Origin: Trichuris trichiura
Taxonomy: Eukaryota > Nematoda > Enoplea > Trichinellida > Trichuridae
DNA: 64,000 nt
NCBI GenBank assembly: GCA_037903355.1
Contig: JBAJFE010000038.1
Location: 2,604,001-2,668,000, forward strand
Direction of reading: 5' to 3'
Shown here one piece after another: positions 11,169-23,900 of this stretch; positions within the stretch are counted from its first letter, which is position 1; the number at the start of each line of letters is the position of its first letter. The position numbers were made by a program, and so were the translations under genes. A model generated the notes under the pieces. That model was given only the letters and a program-made list of their open reading frames with translations, was not told where the DNA came from and made no database searches.

Positions 11169-11828
11169 TTCATATAATTCATCAGCAACAGCAACTGCCC
11201 GGAACTGTATGGACTTCTCAGGATCCACAAGGCAAAGGTTTCCGTAAAGCCGGTGGTATCAAGCGTCAACAGCGTAACATCCAGGTTGTGTTCGTATTTG
11301 AAGTCTTTACAAAAGCCGCTCACGGGTAGGCGTTCGCCCTACACAAGAAACAGTTAGGAATTCTGCGCCGAAGTTAGACAGTCTGCCACAGCCATTACGG
11401 ACATTATACATCTTACGCAGTACGCGTAATAGATGGCCCACGAACTATACCTTCAACATGATGAACCCACGCGCGGCACGTGCTTTTCTAGCACAAAAGT
11501 GTCCCAAGTGCTTCAGGAAGCCCACCGCCCCTGGAAGACCGAAATCGCCACCTTAAGAAAAGCTGCGTCAAAACGTTTGACGTCAAGCGCGCTTCAGAGA
11601 TTCCGTAGTGACCAACAAGGTTTGGCTGTTTATTTTTCAGGCACAGAGCAGATAAAGCGTCATTTATACTGCGGAAACTAGCGTCATAATTGTAAAGGAT
11701 TGTCAAAAAAGTCATTCTTCAATTAACACGAAGTACGCGCTTTTACACTACGCAACTATACATGTGATAGTGTAAAGATAAAAGAACAGCTGATCCTTCA
11801 ACGTGGACGTATTGTGAAGTGGTTCACC
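11169..11828. other. Downstream of Nup54, no gene seen
   Basis: Holds only short open frames without recognisable domains. It should contain the Nup54 3' untranslated region (minus strand, below 11829), but I see no canonical AATAAA close to the stop. Confidence 0.4.
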
Positions 11829-11966
11829 CTAAGCGAAATGAGAGCTACCCACAGATTGTTGCTGTTTTACTTCAATTTCTTCCTGAATAACCTTGCTCAT
11901 CAGTTGCACATCTTTCTGAACTAACGTGATGACGCTCTCCAAGGATTCCTGCCAACGCTGCAGAAA
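11829..11966 (-). CDS. Nup54: Nup54 exon 9, C-terminus
   Basis: Forty-six codons including the stop. A charged helix (LQRWQESLESVITLVQKDVQ) corresponds to the last helix of Nup54 (KQHLKQQQEGLSHLISIIKDD). Acceptor AATTTTAG; the stop TAG is at 11829-11831. Confidence 0.9.
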   Translation of the reverse strand, partial: FLQRWQESLESVITLVQKDVQLMSKVIQEEIEVKQQQSVGSSHFA

Positions 11967-14900
11967 CTAAAATTAGAAGAAATTTGGCCTCCTCCGAAAG
12001 GCAAGATAAGAATAACGAAAATTGCCAAAACAAAAAAACCGCACTGCACTCACCAATTTTACATCAGACGTGAAGGAATTGTCCAGCGTTTCTGATATAG
12101 ACGGAATGAGACACTCTGGATGGCTTCTCAATCGTGAAAACATTTCTGCCAATCTCCCCTATTGCAAAACCGTATTCAAGAATGAACTAGAGCAAGTTCC
12201 TGCATGATCAGGACTTTTCGCGTAAGTCACAACTGCCGTTTAATAAGCTACGTTTACCAACACATGCTGCGGTTAAAGCGCTTACTGCAATTTGCAACGG
12301 ACCATTCAAGTGAGAATCAATCCGTTCCAGACGATACTTGAGCAATTCTTCGTCATTGTCAAACGGGTTTCGGTTTTTAAATTTCATTATTTCAGCCGCA
12401 ATAATCTAGGCATATACTGAATGAAGCGAATGATAAACACATCAAACATTCTTACCAAAATAAGTCGGTGCGTTAGTACGTGTTGAGTCCTTCTCATGCT
12501 CTCTAATTTGAGCTGTATATCTGCAGAACAGCGATCTGCTTTCTTGAGGAATTCAACCAGTTTCTAAATTATAAGTTACGTCCCAGATTTCTAATAAAAA
12601 CGTGAGTCTAGCGCATTCCGTAACGGATACATGAATTCTACTTTTTTGACGACTGTGGCCGTTGATAAAATAAAGGAATTTAATTTCCTTAGCTTTCTGG
12701 ACCTTTCACGGTGCACCTACAGCAAAAAGACGAGAACGTCTACCAGTACTTGAATCGTCATAATGAAAGTTACGGCTCATTTTTTTCAGAAAGCCTAATT
12801 TTATTTGGCAGGTGCGAAAGAGCGAATAGATTTGTTTCATGCAAAGGACGGCCCTTAAAAAGTAAATTTTTATATGCTGATTGCTATCAGTACTAAGAAG
12901 CGGTGTGGGTCTTTCACCAGTCTCCCGTCATACTGTAGGTTTGCCAGCCATTTTGTCCTGGCTTAAGCCTAAGCCTAAGCCTGAACATAAGTTTTTTGTG
13001 GTGGATAACCCGGGGTCTGGCTCCGCCAACGGGTGCTTGACCTAGGAGGACACCGATGCGGGCGCTGTTTACGTTAACAGGACGTCAACGGTTAACGTGC
13101 TGTTAACGTAAACAGCGCTGGACGACGTTCCCCATGCCACATGACACGAAGCTCATGCCGAAAACAGGCACAATCAGCCAATTTGTGTGCGACCTGGCCA
13201 CATCCCGCGGACGGGATTACAAAAGGAGCAGGACAGACGACGGCGGGGTGATGGTTCGTAGGACGAAGGAAAGTTTTATGTCCGAAGACATTCTTGTTTA
13301 TACTCGGTTCGTTAGTGTTCCTCAATAAAGACAAAGCAAAGCGTTTGCGTAGTAGCAGCTTTACGCGTGCAAGTCCATACGGTGCATATAAACTACATTA
13401 TGTCTTGGCTTAGATTTCGATAAGGGCAAAAAAGGTGATTGGCATTGTCTCCAATAAAGACACAACAAGTTAAGGTCATGCTTGCCTGAAAGGGACCTGC
13501 ATTTCTCAGACAGTGGGGAGGACTGGTGAAAGATCCGTATTTTCTTACCGAAGATACACAGCCGTCAACCTACCAACCTTCGCGCTAATTATTAACTATG
13601 ATTGATTTAGAAGCTGCAGCCGCATATTTTACACACTTTAAATAAGCAATTAATGATTTTATTTATGAAAACGAGAAGTCCCCGTCAATGAGGAGTAACA
13701 GTAGAGCAAGGGGTGGGTTGGGTCTTGTCTGGAATCGGCGCGCCGAAAGCGGAGGCAGAAATACCAAACTGTAATGCGCGACGATAATGCGGATCAGCGG
13801 AACAACGGAAGGGACGGTTTACTGCGGGTAACAGAACACATGACGAGGAAGTGGAACGAGGAGCACAATGGAGCATCAGTAGTAGATGCAGTAGCTGTGG
13901 TTCCTGACCCGCGGGTTCCGTTGCAGTGCAAGGGAATAGCTGTTGGAAGTGTCACTGATGCGGTTACTGACCCTTGCGAAACAGTTAAGGTGAGGGAATG
14001 AAACAGCTGCGCATGGATTGCTAGCACGGGGAACACAATGGGGCTGCAGTGGTGCATGCTGCGGCTTCGGTTGGTGATTCGTCAAAAACATCGAAGGTCA
14101 ACGCCCCGATCCGCGTTGCGCCTTGGTAAATCGTGTGAACCTCATTGTAAATTATGGATACGCCAACGACCAGTCGAAGCACGCCTACCCGAAGAAGTAG
14201 CCGACAAAACGCAGCCTGGCTGCAGCAGACGGTGCCGGATGAAGAGAAGGCGGTGCAGTTCCTCCGCGCTAAAAGACTGTTGCACAGAGACAGGCTGTGC
14301 CACAAACGGTCCTGCTGCAAGGAATTGTCCGTACGCACCGGCACGTGGTTCAACGGTAAGTGCACTAAATGCAGTAACCGTTTTGAGCGCTATATATTGC
14401 AATGTGTCGTTTACAGTCGCCCGCCACTAAATAAACTTCCACAAGGAGGTGCAAATTACGTTTCACTGGAGTCGAGGGTACACCTTGATCAAATTCAACG
14501 AAGACGAGCTGGGTAGTGTTGCTATAGGCATTATTCATTTTTTATGGCTGAGTAAGAGCACCGCAGTGTTACGGAACAGGTACCTTCGGCAGGTTACAGC
14601 GGACGCGCTGGCCGAAGCACCGGTTCAACTGGGAGGACAGTCGATGACGGTGGAGGTGAAAAAGTTCCTGTTCTCCTGGAGAAAGTATAACTGAGGGAGG
14701 CAGTACTCACCGCTGTGGGCTTTCGGTGGCGTATGCCGGGAAACCGGCGAAGCCTTGGTTGTACCCGCGGAGGACCGCTCGTCTAGCACGCTGCTCCCCG
14801 TTATACGGTTGCACGTAGGGCCTGAGTCTGCCGTGATCACGGACGAGTGGCGTGCGTACCGGTATCACAGCTACGAGGGGTACCAGCAGTCGCGAGTGAA

Positions 14901-17900
14901 CCACTCGGTGAGCTTCGTGGACGGAGATACGGGTGCGCATACGCAGTCCGTGGAATCGCTCTGGGCCCAGGTCAGACGCAGCAACAAGCTGCGTTGTGAA
15001 ACGCATCAGAACGCACCGAACTGATCGCCTGAGCTAGTCTCAGTGCTCCAGTGGATGACCTTTCTTCAGTGTTATTTTGTCTATGCGCGTTACTGAGACG
15101 TTGTCTGTCAGCCGCCCCACCGTCCCTACTGTCGGAGAGATTCCACACAAGACGCGAAGAAATTGCCCAGCGCTAATCCGGTAATCCGATTACGCAAGCC
15201 GGTGTGAACAATCCTCCTTAACCCCTACTTGATCTCCTTTGAAATTGTCGCCTCCCCTACCGGCGCAAAGATTCCACACAAGAGATGAATTTTTTTGCTG
15301 CCACGAGCCGTTTAAACGTTTATAAGACCATTCGCAGGCCCTACAGAATATTCAACCGACAAACATAGCCTGCTTTGTTTGCACATACAGTCGGTACTCG
15401 TTATCTGCGGGGTTCTATACAACACGGTTCGTCCGGCGTGAAATAGAGCCGTCATCTTTTGCACGGCGGTACACGAGATAAAGCCTAGTCGGTGGTTGCT
15501 GGTTTGTGGGGAGACGCAGTCAGTGAACGCGAGGAGTTAGGTGCCATCGATGAGGTCACGAAAATAGTGAATATTGCCAAGGAGTTGGGAGGTGAGGGTT
15601 TCTCCGACATGATAGAAGATTATATCAGGGAGCACAAAGAGGGCTGTGAAAAACCGTTCACCTACGAGGAACTAGAGGAACTGATGCAATCACCTACGGA
15701 CAGTGACGACGTTACGGAAGATGCAGAAGCTCAAACACCCTCGGACTGGACGCTGCAAAAGCTTGGCAGTATTTTCCGGCAAACGCAGGTCTTAAAGAAT
15801 ATGATTTCTGACTACAATCCATCCGTGGAACGTGGCAACATGGTTATACGGGGAATAACGGCTTCGTTGAAGCCACTACAAGATTTATTTGATAAAGCGA
15901 AGAAAAGGTAGATACAGCTCCCTATAACAATGTTTTCAAATAAAGCTCCGGCAGCAGCGAAGCCTAACATTTTAAGGCGGGACGTCTTGCTACCAACAAG
16001 TTCAAAAACCGTAGGAGTGGCCGGTCTCCAGTGGATCTGCACCCACCCACGAAGGTGGGTAAATTGATTCATGATGCCCCAAACGTTTCCGCCGTAGACG
16101 TTTTGCTCTATGTGAATGTGTTCTGTGTGGTGTTCACTATTTCTGCTTAAGTGCTCCTATGTGTTTCATATTTTCCTTGCTCTGTACCCATTCTGCGCAC
16201 CAGTAGATCGCTTAGTTCATTAAAGCAAGGCAATGCGCACGCGCCTTAAAATAAGAGCATCTTACTTTCATCCTTTCTTGTATCTAATGGCCTGGACTCT
16301 GATCGCTGGCCTCATTGGACAAGCGCAGTCTTATTCATGTCCTTATCTCGTAGCTAGACTTTCTAGTACCAAGCTTCGAAGGATCACTACGTATGATAAC
16401 CATTCCGAAAGGAATTCAAGGAGGCAGAACAAAATATGCAGCTGAAATACAAACTATTTGGTTTTTTCATAGGGTAGCCTATATAAAGCTGTGAAATATT
16501 CAAAAGTTTGGACGAATTAACCGGGGATAACGAAGGCCGACTGTATGTTCATTAAAGTCACCCCTCGAACAAAGCGATTAGGCGAGGATAAGAATAATAC
16601 ATTGAATCGGTAGGCGGCCAATAGTCCACGCTACCTACGCGCACACTAGTGCCGCCATACTGCTTGCTTCCGCAGACTAACGACTTTGGTTTGTCGACAG
16701 AGAGCCGACAGCAAGGCAGTCTTCCTAGCCAGCCTGATACTCCTTGCTTGTTACGCTAGATTTATGTTATTACTAGGATTCACAAACAATAAGTTTATCG
16801 CGTTATAAATAATAAGCTCTCACAGTCACATTTCACTGAATCTTGCAGCCATATGCGGTTGCCTCAGCAGGTGGGATGGAACGTTTCGCGAGCCGGGTGA
16901 AATAGTCTCGCGGGCCGGACGTTCCCTATCTCTGCAGTAGAGGAACTGTACATAGTGTTTAAAACGGAAATCAGGTAAGTTCGGAAGGCATCGCTAATGC
17001 TGTTTTTAAGTGTCCAAATAAAGGATTCAAACCTTTCGTGGAAAGGAATGGTCTTAGTCGCTTATCTGTCGGAGGGGATACCGTTCCGTACCACACGTCC
17101 GGAGTCTAATTCTTAGCTGTACATCCCACTGGGATCAGGCTGTGCTATCAGCTACCTGTTGGAAGAACTCGGTTGCATCACATAGGCTTGCGCCCAGTCC
17201 ACTGTCGAGCACATGTATTCGGTACAAAGGCAAGAGAAAAAATATTAATCCGCAGTGCTTAAGCTGCACTTAAGAACCTGTAGTGTCTTTAGTAATAAAT
17301 TGTAAGTCAATTTCCTTCCTTCTTTTTCCTTTCCGTTTTATAATTCAACCACCCTTTCTTTTCTTATTTTAACAAAATTCCTCCTTTCTATCTGTCTAAT
17401 TTTTAGCATATTTATTTGTTTATTCACTGTTTCGAGTGGTTTCAACATGTAGTCCAAAGGGAACACAAGCATCCCGCAAAACATTTACTACTCCACACTC
17501 CACTAGAGGCCAAAAGCCTTCGAAAAAAAATAAAATTAAAATGGATTGACAAAATAGACGCAGATCTACAAGAACTACGAACAGTTTAAGAGCATGCGCT
17601 CGACAGACGCAAACGGAAAACATTATCAGTGCCGCAGACCCCGCATAAGTAGGACAAATGGGAAACAAAAAAATTCCTTCATACCTGCTCCATTAATCAC
17701 CTTTCTCAACTCTACATGACAACTTTGATCTTTCTGAATTACAGTAAAACCGCCGTAATTTGACCACCCAACAGACTGAGGTAAACTGGTCAATTTAGCG
17801 AGGTAGTCAACGTAGGGGAACTGTGGGTGTAAGTGGCTCGGCTGAATAGATTGCAGTTGAACCACCGCAAGTTGTCCACTCAACAGACTGGTCAACTTAA

Positions 17901-20900
17901 CAGAGATCAAACTAGCATTGCGTCCATATTCCACGTCAGGCTAAAGCAGAGAGCTTCCCGTTCACGGGGGTGGTCAATTTCCCACTTACGGAGGTTGTCC
18001 TTGCGCTTATTAACGTGCGGACAAACCAACTGGTCAAAATTCGGTCAACTTAGGGAGGTGGTTCCCATATAGGAGTGGTCAACTTCAAGGGGTTTTACTG
18101 TATTTACCTCATTTAAGCTTCCACGTTTATAGATTGTTGTGCCTTCTCACCGTTTTTCTGCAAACCTCCTCAAACGTATTAGATGTAACAATAGACGGTT
18201 AGTGCAGAAAGAGTTGCGCAGGCAGACTATGGCGTCCGGTTCGTAATCGTCTGTCTGTTCTAATTCAGTTTTTCCAAAACGGTGGCAGATTAATTCGCAA
18301 ATATACACATAGGTTCCCGTAAAACGCGGTTTCATTCATACGAGATTTTGAAATCATAGCACTTTAACACATAGCCAGATTTTATTTTCGCTCATACGCG
18401 GCTTTAACGGCTGGAAAGCCTAGGCGTACGGAAACGTTTCCGTGTGCATATCGAATGCTATAACCTGTGGGTGGCCATCAGCAACATAGTAGTAGATTAG
18501 AATGACATATCGAAACAGTGCGGGCATCCGCTTGGCGGAAACTTAGTCCAGATCCGATTTGCGATTTTAAAGACTTCGTGCCTTATTCTCTAGTACGCAA
18601 AATTTCTGACAGATTCCTTCAGCTGGCAAACAGGGCGAACTTCGCAGAAGGGGAATATCGCAATGTTAAACAAATTTTGAATTGTTAGTGGAGTGAGATG
18701 ACTACTGAGCAGTAGCAAGGAATACAGAAGGAAAACAAGAAGCAGATGACGATGAAAATTAGGAATGGGTACCACTAACCGCCTGCGCTACTGGCACCCG
18801 CTTCCACGTTAACCGGAGCCCCTCAACGCGACCGTGATTAGCAGAGCCCACGGTTTAACACCAAAGTATCAAATGCACGATCAAATCGGCAGTCCTGCCA
18901 CGATCTATAGACAGACGACCCTGTTTCGCACCATCACTCAAGAAGGTGGATGGTGAAGCGCAAGCATTTCTCAAAATTCTCTTCCTTTACTCAATAGAAG
19001 TGTCTCCTTGTCTCCCCTACTAAAAACAGAAAGAAGGCCGCGAAAGAACATCTTAAATAGGGCAACTTGAATAATAACACAAGCAACATTGAAAGAGAAT
19101 TTAACTTACCTCAAGAGACATCTCCTGTAATTCCATTTCTTGCACTTGCAACCTATAGCGGTCAAGTAGTTCTTTAAACCCGTTTATTGGCCAAGGAATT
19201 AAGGTGTTCTTGTCTGGATTATCAAGTTGAGCTTGTTTCCAAGTGAAGGGGTCGAATCCTGCGAAAAGACTGCTACTTGACACTTGCATTAGGACAATTC
19301 CATTGTACCTGCCGGTGGTAAGCACAAGTACCCACTCCACTTCTCATCCGGCATATCGACTTTAGGAGCCAAGTCATCAACAGAGGCATGAGACTGCAGT
19401 TGCATTCTAATTGTAGGTTGTACTAGAAACGAGTAAGACTCTGTGGCAGGGATTGTATGCTTAAGCCCTGTCACTGGATGTGTTTCCATTATGGAAACAT
19501 TTACCTCGCACCTTAAAACCAAAACGATTTCACTAAATGTACTCAAAGAAACAAGGAGATTGGTCACAAACATTTTTCTTAGCAGGATAGAGCTTAGAGC
19601 GACCTTACAGATCATCGCTCAGCAATCAAATGAGAACATCATTGCCATTTCAGGAGAGCTTTTTTCTAGAGAAGGGGCCCCGATGGGCAGTCCGTGGCTA
19701 TCATCTTTTCAGAACTGTTAACAGCCCCTGGAAGCAGTGTTCAAACTTGTGGACAACCCAGCGGGGCCCATAAGTACGTAGACGACATCTTCGCATTATT
19801 AGTAAAAGAAAGAAAAACGCCCCCTAAGAGCAAGTGTATCATCGCTGCAGCTTTTACTACTCCAGGTAACCCATTAATATCGGCTATATGCAATGGCAAC
19901 ACCGTGTTGCCGCAGCTATTTGCAGATGTAAAAGCGCCTGACCCCATCTTTAACCAGACAGAGAAATCTACAAACTTCAAACCACGAGACTTTTGAGAGC
20001 ATTGAAGTCTATTCGACATTTCAAAAATGACTTCATAGTGAGCTATAATGTGAAGAAGCTCCTCGCGATCATCTCGATACGCCATACGGTTTCCATCCTG
20101 CACATCTTACTAGAATCAAACTCAAGATTAAGTCAGAAAACAAAGGTAAATTCCTTTCACATCGTGAAGTGAGTATTCTACATGAGCGAGGAAACCACAT
20201 ACCTTAGATTCCAGGAGAGATTATTTTCTATAGGAGTCCCAATGGGCAATCCGCTCTCTTCGGTCCTCGCAGTTGTTCACGCAGCATTTGCAAGAGATAG
20301 CATACAGGCATATGCACAACCTGGTGGCTCTGAGACCTCTCAAGAGACACGAGAATGACATTTCTTCATTGTGAAAAGAGGAAAAGACTAGTCCTTTGGA
20401 ACATCTCTTAACACAATTTTTCTTGGACAAATAATACTCACGATTGAGAAAGAGGCGAATAAAGGACCTCCCTTCATAGATGTGTTGGTTCACAGGAAAT
20501 AGGAAGAAATGAAAACTGCGGTAGACAAGAAACCAATACATTTACACAATAACCTACATTTTTCCTTTCACCATAACTTTTCGGCAAGAAGTGGCGGCAT
20601 GAAAGGGATAGTGGAACGTGCTGTTGCAACACGCGACCTGTAGTTCTTACAGGGAGTGACGCCCTATTCTAACTGCGCTTCAAGAGAAGGAATAGCGAAA
20701 GTCATTTGCGACGTGCATCGCTCAACTATAAGCACCCAAGTAAAGGTTTGATGGCGAAGATAATTCAAGTCCAAGAGTTCTTTACCACTATGGTCTAAGG
20801 AAAAGTTACAACGCTAAGGCCGGCTGTGCGATATCGCAGCTATTCCAAATCTTTCCCAAATCTGCGGCTGCTGGTCAACAATGATAGAGTCGAAATCCCC

Positions 20901-23900
20901 ACCAAACAAAGATCTGGAGTCGTCTACCAAATCAAACCTGATTGCAACACTTCCTACTTAGGGGAAGCGGGCAAGACATTACTTGACAGATTTGATCGCT
21001 ACATGGAGGCACGCAACGGTTACAAGACAACATAGGAATGCCTAATTGAGATAAATGGGAAACGCTGAGGCCGCTAGTGAGCTTCGTCGCCACTGGTGGC
21101 CATGGAGAAACCAGAAACAGCTGCGCGCTTGTTGAACACGCCTGTTAGTGTTTGCATGAACTAAAACGGAAAATAGTTTGTTGTGAGGGCCAACTTCATC
21201 TAAAACAGATTAAGGAATCCCTCTTTACCTGCAAGGGAGTAAGGGGTCAGCGTGATACGAAGTGTTCTTGTCAATGAAATCAGACACTCTCCTGTACTAG
21301 CTGGCACTCCCACCCGGCTTTTAAGCACCCAAGCGTCAGTGCAAAACCTTCAAACCGACCGCTGACGACGAAACAAGCTGGTACCGAAAGCTCCAAAACT
21401 AGTTACTGTTCTGACGTTTTTTAATAAGTTGCACACCCATCCGTTGGTAAGTCACTCGTTTACTTTACCTGTTTAATACGAAGAGGCAGTTCACTGCAAG
21501 TTACTTGGACCATCATCTACATGCAAAGTTGTAAACTTTGTCACCGAAACGTTTGATCAATGATGGCGTTTAACCGTAAGTCCACTAAACTTTGAGAACG
21601 GTACTTACATTCCATTAATCTTAACATTTTCCTCATTAAAGCATTACATAAAACAAGTGCGCTTCAACTTGATCTAACCAACCGGCCACGGACAATTCGC
21701 CGCCACCAACTCACCGCCGAGCAACTCATTGCAGCCAACTAACCGCTGGGATAAGTCGATGCGGAACAATTCGCCGCCAGAAAAAGTCGACGCAGGGACA
21801 ACTCGCTGTGGCTGGTTCCGTTCTTCTCTGTTCTTTGTTACGGCCGCTTTGACGCGGCCATGACAGTAAGCGAATGCAATCTTCAGTTGGAATTGCTGGG
21901 CAGTTACAAGGTACAACAATTCCCTTATGCCAAACAGAAACAGGGGAAGAAAAACGCTGCTGTTTTGCTCGTTTGATGAATCAGTCTATCTATTGCGGTG
22001 TTTCTCACGGTCGAGCTCATTACTGCCGCCCTGTTCGGGCTCTCAGCACGCCACCGTCCCTGCGCACAACTGTTCTACCGCCTCTCGCGGTGAGTGGGAG
22101 AAAAACACGCAAGGGTGAAGAGGGGCCTTTCTTCGACGACTTTCATGTCAGCTTGGTATTCTTCGCTGCTTTCACGCTATTTTCGGTTTCATTAGCCACA
22201 TGTCCATGACAGGGCTATGCCAGTCTGCTTTACTTTACTACTTCTCGTCGGTCGAAAGCAGCGTTACAGAAACCAGTCATGCACATGGCGAGCGAACTAA
22301 GCCTTCTATGTCGGGTTCCATTGTTGTAAGGCGAAGCCTCAGATCCCTCGATTGACTATTTATAAGCGGTTGCGCTTCTTTGTTACAAGATCGGCAACGA
22401 CGCTAAAACAACGCTCGACCAACGATGACGAAGGGAGGGAGATTAGCAGCTTTTCTACAACAGACCATAGACAAAGATACGAAGACGGAATTTGCTTTTG
22501 TAGTGAGAACATAGCTGGAGAAAACGCGCGGCTATTTCTGCAGCAGGAATGAAGAGTGGGTAGCTCCTGTTGGAAAGTAGTCACAGAAAGACATCTGGTC
22601 TTAATCGAGACCCAGAAAGGCACGTGCACTCAGCGAAAGGAGCAACTCAAATAAAAAGCGCGTCGTGTACCGTCACTATTATTAGTATTGCCTCACGTAT
22701 GACCCAGCGTCCCCGGCCCAGCGGGCTCACTAATAACAGATATGCTTTAGCGACGCAGAATTCTATTCAGCACAGGTGGGGCGCCTACGGGCGCAGTGCA
22801 GCTGCGCCTCAGGGCGCATGGTGGAAGGTGTACTGACCCATAGCCCCTCAGTGTTCTCTGATCCCACGCCGTTCCCTCCACTAGCGCCTTACTGCTCTCC
22901 GGCTACCCTCTTTAACGTCCACCTGAAATCTCTTGGCGCAACAGGGAGCGTACCACCCCCTACGAGAAACACTGGTTTACTGCAATTTACGTTAGATGTC
23001 CCTTAAAGACTTGCTCCTTTGTATTGGGCAATTTACACGCACAGCAGCACAAGGGCCAAAACAAAGATGGCTAGATTTTTCTTCCCCTGTTCATATTTGG
23101 CATAAACAAAATGTTGTACCTTATCAAGGCGAAGCGAGTCCAAGTGAAGACCGCATTCACTTACCGTCACAGCCGCGTCAAAACGGCCATAACAAAGAAT
23201 AGAGAGAAATGGAACTAGCCGCACCGAGTTAGTATCAAAAAGTTCTCCAAGGCGACTTGGCTGCAGCGAGTTGCCTGGCGACGAGTTGTCCTGACGTCGA
23301 CTTCTTCTGGCAGCAAATTTTTCCGCATCGACTTGTCCTGGACGATGGTGATTGTCCTGTATCCCTAACCAACTTGACCTGACTGACTTAAAGTAACCGC
23401 CTTGACCGGAACCAACTTGACTTCAAGTAAACTTGGCCTACATGCAAATGGTCCTATTGCCATAGTTGCATTTAGCTATACAATTCGCTTGGTGCAAATC
23501 CAGTATACTTCTTACAACGAAGGTAGGTGAACAGACTACACAGCCACCACGTATGCATGCATTACACACTACGAAAACGTAAACTACTTTTTGTTCTCCA
23601 AAATTTCTACAACATATACCTAATATAGAGACTGTATAGCGTATACATTTAAAATATTCATGAAATTTGCGTCATTCACGCAGCATACCTTGCTTAAAAA
23701 CACAATATCTGCTACAGTCACGGCTTCTGTGGTATACACGTAGTACGTATGCTGTATGTAGTTGCATATGACGAATATTTACGTTATATATGACTTCTAC
23801 GTGGTATACTCTGCCCATAAGTAGGATATCTGCAACATAGTCTCTACAACATGGATGCAGTTTCTATGTTGTATATATTTGCATAATCGGAATATTTTGT

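Noticed and set aside
19443..19721. One continuous plus-strand protein over 19443-19721
   Set aside because: Its first third is antisense to Nup54 exon 4; only the part after about 19545 is PLE.
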